Shown: piece by piece, positions 33,453-37,452 of the stretch | Layout of the letters: the number at the start of each line of letters is the position of its first letter | How positions within the stretch are numbered: the first letter of the stretch is position 1 | Assembly: GCA_900316235.1 (NCBI GenBank) | Contig: ONCC01000033.1 | Span: 1 to 37,452, forward strand | DNA: 37,452 nt | DNA from: an uncultured Bacteroidales bacterium | Lineage (GTDB): Bacteria > Bacteroidota > Bacteroidia > Bacteroidales > P3 | Reading direction: 5' to 3' | The notes under the pieces: model-generated | What the model was told of the DNA's origin: nothing | The model's database searches: none | Seen by the model: the letters and a program-made list of their open reading frames with translations, nothing else | Position numbers and translations under genes: made by a program

Positions 33453-33995
33453 ATGAAGAAGAACATCCTTATCGCTGCCGTTGCAGCCCTGACCCTCTCC
33501 CTGACCGCCTGCCAGAAGGACGATGTCACTCCCGTCAACAATGGTGGCGTGAATACCAACACCCGCGTGAAGAACACCTCCGACCTGCACAACACCGACT
33601 GGACCTACAGCGTGACCACCACCGAGCTCGTCAACGCCCTGATGGGTACCAACATTCCCTGCATGGACAGCACCGCAGAAGAGACCTACACCTTCGGTCT
33701 GAACTTCGACGGCACCCACGCCCACTTCAGCTTCCCCGAGAACGTCATGGCCTTTGGCGGCGACGAGGGCGAACTGAACCAGATTACCGGTGTCTCCTAT
33801 GAGTATGAGTACGAAGGCGCCACCCACACCGGCCACCTGACTGTTGCTGCCGAGGATATGGACGGCGACGAGACCATCGCTCCCCTGCAGTTCACCTACG
33901 ACGACGCCACCGACGTCATCACCTTCAACCTCCCCCTGTTCTATGCCGACGACAACACTCCCCTCACCCTCACCCTCAACTTCCACCGCAACTAA
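33453..33995 (+). CDS. Lipoprotein, probable surface-exposed regulon member
   Basis: A 180-aa lipoprotein; the lipobox SLTAC places the lipidated Cys at residue 20. It is followed by QKDD, which fits the Bacteroidetes lipoprotein export signal (Lys followed by two acidic residues) for surface display. The mature part is beta-rich, acidic and Thr-rich (TYTFGLNFDGTHAHFSF ... TPLTLTLNFHRN), like a small lipocalin-like or beta-sandwich protein. I recognise no family. It has its own ECF-type promoter between the two sigma cassettes and ends at a strong terminator. Codon use is strongly biased, suggesting high expression. Confidence 0.75.
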   Translation: MKKNILIAAVAALTLSLTACQKDDVTPVNNGGVNTNTRVKNTSDLHNTDWTYSVTTTELVNALMGTNIPCMDSTAEETYTFGLNFDGTHAHFSFPENVMAFGGDEGELNQITGVSYEYEYEGATHTGHLTVAAEDMDGDETIAPLQFTYDDATDVITFNLPLFYADDNTPLTLTLNFHRN

Positions 33996-34018
33996 GAAAC
34001 AGTAAATAAAATGAAAAA

Positions 34019-34050
34019 AAGCGCCTGCCGGTTGGCAGGCGCTTTTTTTT
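34019..34050 (+). terminator. Rho-independent terminator of the middle lipoprotein gene
   Basis: A GC-rich 9-bp stem, GCGCCTGCC (34021-34029) with GGCAGGCGC (34034-34042), is followed by eight T. It separates the middle gene from sigma cassette 2. Confidence 0.93.
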
Positions 34051-34070
34051 GCTTTTTTTTAGGGGTAGTT

Positions 34071-34103
34071 GTAATTTTGAGGCTCCGAAATACGTTATTA
34101 TAG
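34071..34103 (+). promoter_or_regulatory. ECF-type promoter of sigma cassette 2
   Basis: GTAAT at 34071 and CGTTATTATAG at 34093-34103, with the same 22-nt spacing between block starts as the other two sites. The GTG start lies 12 nt after the C of CGTT. Confidence 0.7.
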
Positions 34104-34104
34104 T

Positions 34105-34581
34105 GTGAAGGACACAGAAACGTTCAGTGAGATGATGCTCCGCTACCGCGGGCTGCTCTTCTCGGTATGCCGCCGCTATAGTCGCGACGGCCTGGAGGTC
34201 GACGACCTGCTGCAAGAGACCATGCTGGCGCTGTGGAACCTTCGCAAAGAGCTCTTCGGCATCACGTTGGCACCGAAACAAGCAGCCTGGATATGGCGTG
34301 TGGCACGCAGCACCTGCATCGACCTGCGGCGCAAGAGAAGCAACCACCCCACCCCGCTACCCGACGACTACGACGCCCCCGAGGAAGACACCACGCTCCA
34401 TGACACCCTCCACGAACTGATAGCCCAACTGCCCGAACCCGACCGCACCATAGTGACCATGCATCTTGAGGGCTACGAATACAAAGAGATTGGCCGCAAG
34501 ACTGGCATGACAAAGAACCACGTAGGCATACGCCTGATGCGGATAAAAGAAAAACTGAGAGAACAATGGAACACAAAATGA
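34105..34581 (+). CDS. ECF sigma factor, cassette 2
   Basis: A 158-aa paralog of the cassette 1 sigma factor with a GTG start (reading MKDTETFSEMMLRYRGLLF). Region 2 reads DDLLQETMLALWNLR and region 4 reads LEGYEYKEIGRKTGMTKNHV. It shares LRYRGLLF / HRYRGLLF, GLEVDDL and PEPDRTIV / EEPDQTIV with its paralog. Its end overlaps the start of the small membrane-protein gene by 16 nt. Both paralogs have the same promoter, so they may recognise the same sites. Confidence 0.87.
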   Translation: MKDTETFSEMMLRYRGLLFSVCRRYSRDGLEVDDLLQETMLALWNLRKELFGITLAPKQAAWIWRVARSTCIDLRRKRSNHPTPLPDDYDAPEEDTTLHDTLHELIAQLPEPDRTIVTMHLEGYEYKEIGRKTGMTKNHVGIRLMRIKEKLREQWNTK

Positions 34582-34847
34582 CATTCGACAGCATCTGGGA
34601 ACAGGAGGAGCAACAGGGCCTTCAGCAGCGACTGCGGCAGGACTACCCCGCATGGCTGCGTCGTCGCCGGCAACGCCGTACAGCGTTAGCCAGTATCGCC
34701 GTACTGGCGGTCGCCGGATTATCAATTTTCAACTTTCAATCTTCAACTCCCAGAGGTTACGACAGCATTGCCTGCAACCGCAGCGGCACCGCTGAAAGCC
34801 ATTGGGCCAAGGTGGCCTCGAACATCTTGACAACAGAGACATTATGA
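34566..34847 (+). CDS. Small single-pass membrane protein, likely anti-sigma factor, cassette 2
   Basis: A 93-aa protein paralogous to 31876-32145. Starting at ATG 34566 aligns its first 11 residues up to the shared Trp with the paralog; an ATG at 34578 overlapping the sigma stop is the alternative. The N-terminal cytoplasmic part is followed by DYPAW and an Arg-rich stretch, then one membrane segment (about 41-56, ASIAVLAVAGLSIFNF), then PRGYD and SHW. The segment coding for the end of the membrane helix (34720-34749) is a tandem TTCAACTTTCAA-like repeat, as found in noncoding spacers elsewhere. Confidence 0.7.
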   Translation: MEHKMTFDSIWEQEEQQGLQQRLRQDYPAWLRRRRQRRTALASIAVLAVAGLSIFNFQSSTPRGYDSIACNRSGTAESHWAKVASNILTTETL

Positions 34848-35263
34848 AACGTCTATTATTCATATTACTGCTGTCTTTGGCATTCCTTTCCTGCTCGCGC
34901 GAGGTGGAGGAGATGCCGCTGTACCGGCAATATGCAGCACGGCAAGATCTGACGGTGGCGCAGGTGAAGGGCTTCCAGCTGTGCGACACGGTGAAGACCG
35001 ACGTGGTCATCCTCGTGGCCGACGACAGCGCCGCCTGGGCAGACCTGAAAGAGGAGTTCGACATCCGCACCTCGGAGGGCATCACGAGCTGGATGGGCAA
35101 TATCGACGAGCCCGCCCGCCGCGTGAAGCGCAGCGTGCGCCCCGCCTGGCGAGCCATGGCCGTCCACGCCGACCGCACCGTAGCCTTCTACCGCATCGAC
35201 AGCGAGGAGCAGTACGAGGCCCTGCTGGACTACCAGATGAATGAACTAATAATTAAGAATTAA
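34844..35263 (+). CDS. Lipoprotein with conserved FQLCDTV domain, cassette 2
   Basis: A 139-aa lipoprotein starting at ATG 34844, which overlaps the previous stop by 4 nt. The lipobox AFLSC places the Cys at residue 17. It matches its paralog in cassette 1 over the full length: GFQLCDTVKTDVVIL, EEFDIRTSEGITSWMGNIDEP and FYRIDSEEQYEALLDYQMN. The conserved Cys in LCDTV is kept. An in-frame ATG at 34802 is inside the upstream gene and less likely. No known family recognised. Confidence 0.77.
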   Translation: MKRLLFILLLSLAFLSCSREVEEMPLYRQYAARQDLTVAQVKGFQLCDTVKTDVVILVADDSAAWADLKEEFDIRTSEGITSWMGNIDEPARRVKRSVRPAWRAMAVHADRTVAFYRIDSEEQYEALLDYQMNELIIKN

Positions 35264-35281
35264 AAAATTAAAAATCACAAT

Positions 35282-36304
35282 ATGAAACAGACATTCAAAC
35301 TTTTTTCCATGCTGGCCGCAGTTGCATTGACACTTGTGGCATGCAAGCCCGACCCCGTCGAACCTACCGATGTGGAGCGCAACATTGTGTACACCGTCGA
35401 CCAGACAACCACCACCGTACACCTGAACACCGAAGCCGAGTTCGACGCCCTGCTCGACCGCTTCTGCGACTACGCCGAGAGCGGCAGCACTGTGACCTTC
35501 TATAACGCCAACAGCGTTGCCAAAGGCAGTACCAAGGATGCGACCCATTTCAGCACCACCAACCGCGAAGAGATGCGGCGTTGGATGCGGCGCATGGAGA
35601 ACGAGGGCAGGACCGTCACCATAAGCTACGACAGCAGCACAGGCACCTACAACGGCATGGCCTACACCCCAGGGCCACAACCGCAGTCTGACTGGGTCGA
35701 CCTTGGCCTGCCCAGCGGTCTGCTGTGGGCCAAGTGCAACATTGGCGCCTCGCAGCCGGAAGACTACGGCAACTACTATGCATGGGGCGAGATTCAGACC
35801 AAGAGCGAGTACAGCTGGTACACCTACAGTCACGGCTTCGGCTACAACTATCTGACCAAGTACTGCAGCATGGCTGAATTCGGATACAACGGTTTCACCG
35901 ATACATTGACAATACTGGAACCTAACGACGACGCAGCAACATCGATTTTGGACAGCAACGCCCACATTCCAACCGAAAGCGAATGGAACGAACTGATACA
36001 GTACTGCACTGGCGAATGGACCTCGCTGAACGGGGTGGGGGGCTACCGTTTCACCGGCCCGAACGGCAACAGCATCTTCTTGCCCGCAGCAGGTCAACGT
36101 GATTCTTCCGATCCCTCGATCGTCGGCGAGGGCATGTGGGGCACATATTGGTCGGCTGATCTAAATATTGAATTTCCAAGTTCTGCAAGAAACTTCCATT
36201 TTATTTCTGAAGATTATGAAACAAACATTGCGGAAATGACATATGACGGCCGCTACCACGGTCTTACCGTCCGTGCCGTCCGTGCCGTCCGCTCCGCAAA
36301 GTAA
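35282..36304 (+). CDS. Lipoprotein with shared N-terminal domain and FISUMP C-terminal domain, cassette 2
   Basis: A 340-aa lipoprotein; the lipobox TLVAC places the Cys at residue 21. Residues about 47-125 match the cassette 1 lipoprotein (TEAEFDALLDRFCDYAESG, NREEMRRWMRRMENEGRTV). From about residue 138 follows a FISUMP-type domain (Fibrobacter succinogenes major paralogous domain): DWVDLGLPSGLLWAKCNIGA, PEDYGNYYAWGE and the IPTESEWNELIQYC segment. FISUMP domains are frequent in surface proteins of gut Bacteroidetes. It is the last gene of cassette 2, 18 nt after the FQLCDTV lipoprotein gene; AT-rich tandem units fill that gap. Confidence 0.85.
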   Translation: MKQTFKLFSMLAAVALTLVACKPDPVEPTDVERNIVYTVDQTTTTVHLNTEAEFDALLDRFCDYAESGSTVTFYNANSVAKGSTKDATHFSTTNREEMRRWMRRMENEGRTVTISYDSSTGTYNGMAYTPGPQPQSDWVDLGLPSGLLWAKCNIGASQPEDYGNYYAWGEIQTKSEYSWYTYSHGFGYNYLTKYCSMAEFGYNGFTDTLTILEPNDDAATSILDSNAHIPTESEWNELIQYCTGEWTSLNGVGGYRFTGPNGNSIFLPAAGQRDSSDPSIVGEGMWGTYWSADLNIEFPSSARNFHFISEDYETNIAEMTYDGRYHGLTVRAVRAVRSAK

Positions 36305-36327
36305 CAATCTTCCCACGAAAAGACACG

Positions 36328-36371
36328 GCGACTGCCACGTGGCTGACAATTTGTCAGCGCGTGGCAGTCGC
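36328..36371. repeat. Large two-part inverted repeat upstream of groES
   Basis: Outer arms GCGACTGCCAC / GTGGCAGTCGC (11 bp) enclose inner arms GCTGACAA / TTGTCAGC (8 bp). GCTGACA occurs again at 36370-36376. It could end the lipoprotein operon (there is no clear T-tract) or be an operator for groESL. It is not the CIRCE sequence. Confidence 0.75.
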
Positions 36372-36379
36372 TGACATTT

Positions 36380-36395
36380 TGGCACGGTTGTTGAT
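36380..36395 (+). promoter_or_regulatory. Possible sigma-54-like promoter of groESL
   Basis: TGGCAC-N5-TTGAT has the -24/-12 spacing of sigma-54 promoters, with A instead of C in the -12 GC pair. A degenerate tandem repeat (GAATGCGTGAATGCGTAAA) follows at 36400-36436. No clear housekeeping promoter was found for groES. Confidence 0.4.
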
Positions 36396-36488
36396 TATGA
36401 GAATGCGTGAATGCGTAAATGTGTGAATGTGTAAGTCATGCAGACGCAGTCAAAGATTAACGAATTAACAAATAAAAACATACACATT

Positions 36489-36758
36489 ATGACAATCAAA
36501 CCTTTAGCAGACAGAGTCCTCGTGCGTCCCGCCGAGGCTGAACAGAAGACCGCCAGCGGCATCATCATCCCCGACACCGCCAAGGAGAAACCGCAGCGCG
36601 GCGAAGTCCTCGCCGTGGGCAAGGGCACCAAAGACCATGAGATGACCGTGAAGGTGGGCGACCAAGTCCTCTACGGCAAGTACAGCGGCACCGAGATCGA
36701 AATCGACGGCGAGAAGCTGATGATCATGAAAGAAAGCGACATCTACGCGATCATCTAA
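36489..36758 (+). CDS. groES: Co-chaperonin GroES
   Basis: An 89-aa protein starting at ATG 36489 ([20 protein letters not shown]). The mobile loop is [20 protein letters not shown]. The later part has [24 protein letters not shown]. Length and motifs are standard. It caps the GroEL cavity in ATP-driven protein folding. An upstream in-frame ATG at 36438 adds a Gln/Asn-rich stretch not seen in GroES and is rejected. Confidence 0.96.
   Translation: MTIKPLADRVLVRPAEAEQKTASGIIIPDTAKEKPQRGEVLAVGKGTKDHEMTVKVGDQVLYGKYSGTEIEIDGEKLMIMKESDIYAII

Positions 36759-37452
<694 letters not shown>

Overview
The window looks like the chromosome of an obligately anaerobic, fermentative Bacteroidales bacterium (gut or rumen type). 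Three things point there. Housekeeping promoters have the Bacteroidetes form TTTG-N19..21-TAnnTTTG. The gene set is typical: EFR1-type flavodoxin/ferredoxin, FISUMP lipoprotein, very short post-lipobox sequences, class III ribonucleotide reductase and [FeFe]-hydrogenases. GC-rich genes are separated by very AT-rich spacers. No database search was possible; family names come from motifs and memory.

Layout. 1-5956: end of aspA, then a minus-strand redox/hydrogen operon (2Fe-2S thioredoxin-like protein, sensory [FeFe]-hydrogenase with PAS domain, SpoIIE-type phosphatase, catalytic-type [FeFe]-hydrogenase), preceded by its own terminator-separated rex gene. 6036-16929: mostly core metabolism and envelope genes (ppdK, xerD, mtgA, gapA-fabG-BtuF-like-FKBP operon, a GT2 glycosyltransferase, P5C dehydrogenase with an odd lysine/alanine tail). 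17000-20400: an AT-rich accessory island of small minus-strand genes (two overlapping zincin-like paralogs, a hypothetical, a WG-repeat protein with a 300-nt hairpin-rich leader, and a DUF4160/DUF2442 pair) with duplicated promoters and a repeated 21-bp element before two start codons. 20584-23204: anaerobic ribonucleotide reductase nrdDG, with a structured leader and an apparent frameshift in nrdD. 23201-24250: an XRE repressor behind a 530-bp operator-rich spacer. 24251-30952: EFR1 ferredoxin, AlkD-like repair protein plus partner, A1S_2505-like protein, SLC13/RCK transporter, small membrane protein, typA.

31334-36304 is the most novel part. Two paralogous four-gene cassettes lie in tandem, each ECF sigma factor / ~90-aa single-pass membrane protein / ~140-aa lipoprotein / larger lipoprotein. 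A fifth lipoprotein gene lies between them. The two sigma genes and the middle lipoprotein gene are each preceded by the same two-block promoter, GTART then CGTT(A/C)TTATAG, with exactly 22 nt between block starts. This looks like a self-regulated, duplicated envelope-signalling system whose last lipoprotein keeps a shared N-terminal domain and swaps its C-terminal one. The window ends with groES and the start of groEL, preceded by a large hairpin and a sigma-54-like site.

Two further genome-wide signals are visible. One is a GGTAGG-type palindromic intergenic repeat in three copies, all in the same orientation. The other is degenerate 7-14 bp tandem repeats at many gene borders, which twice run into coding sequence.
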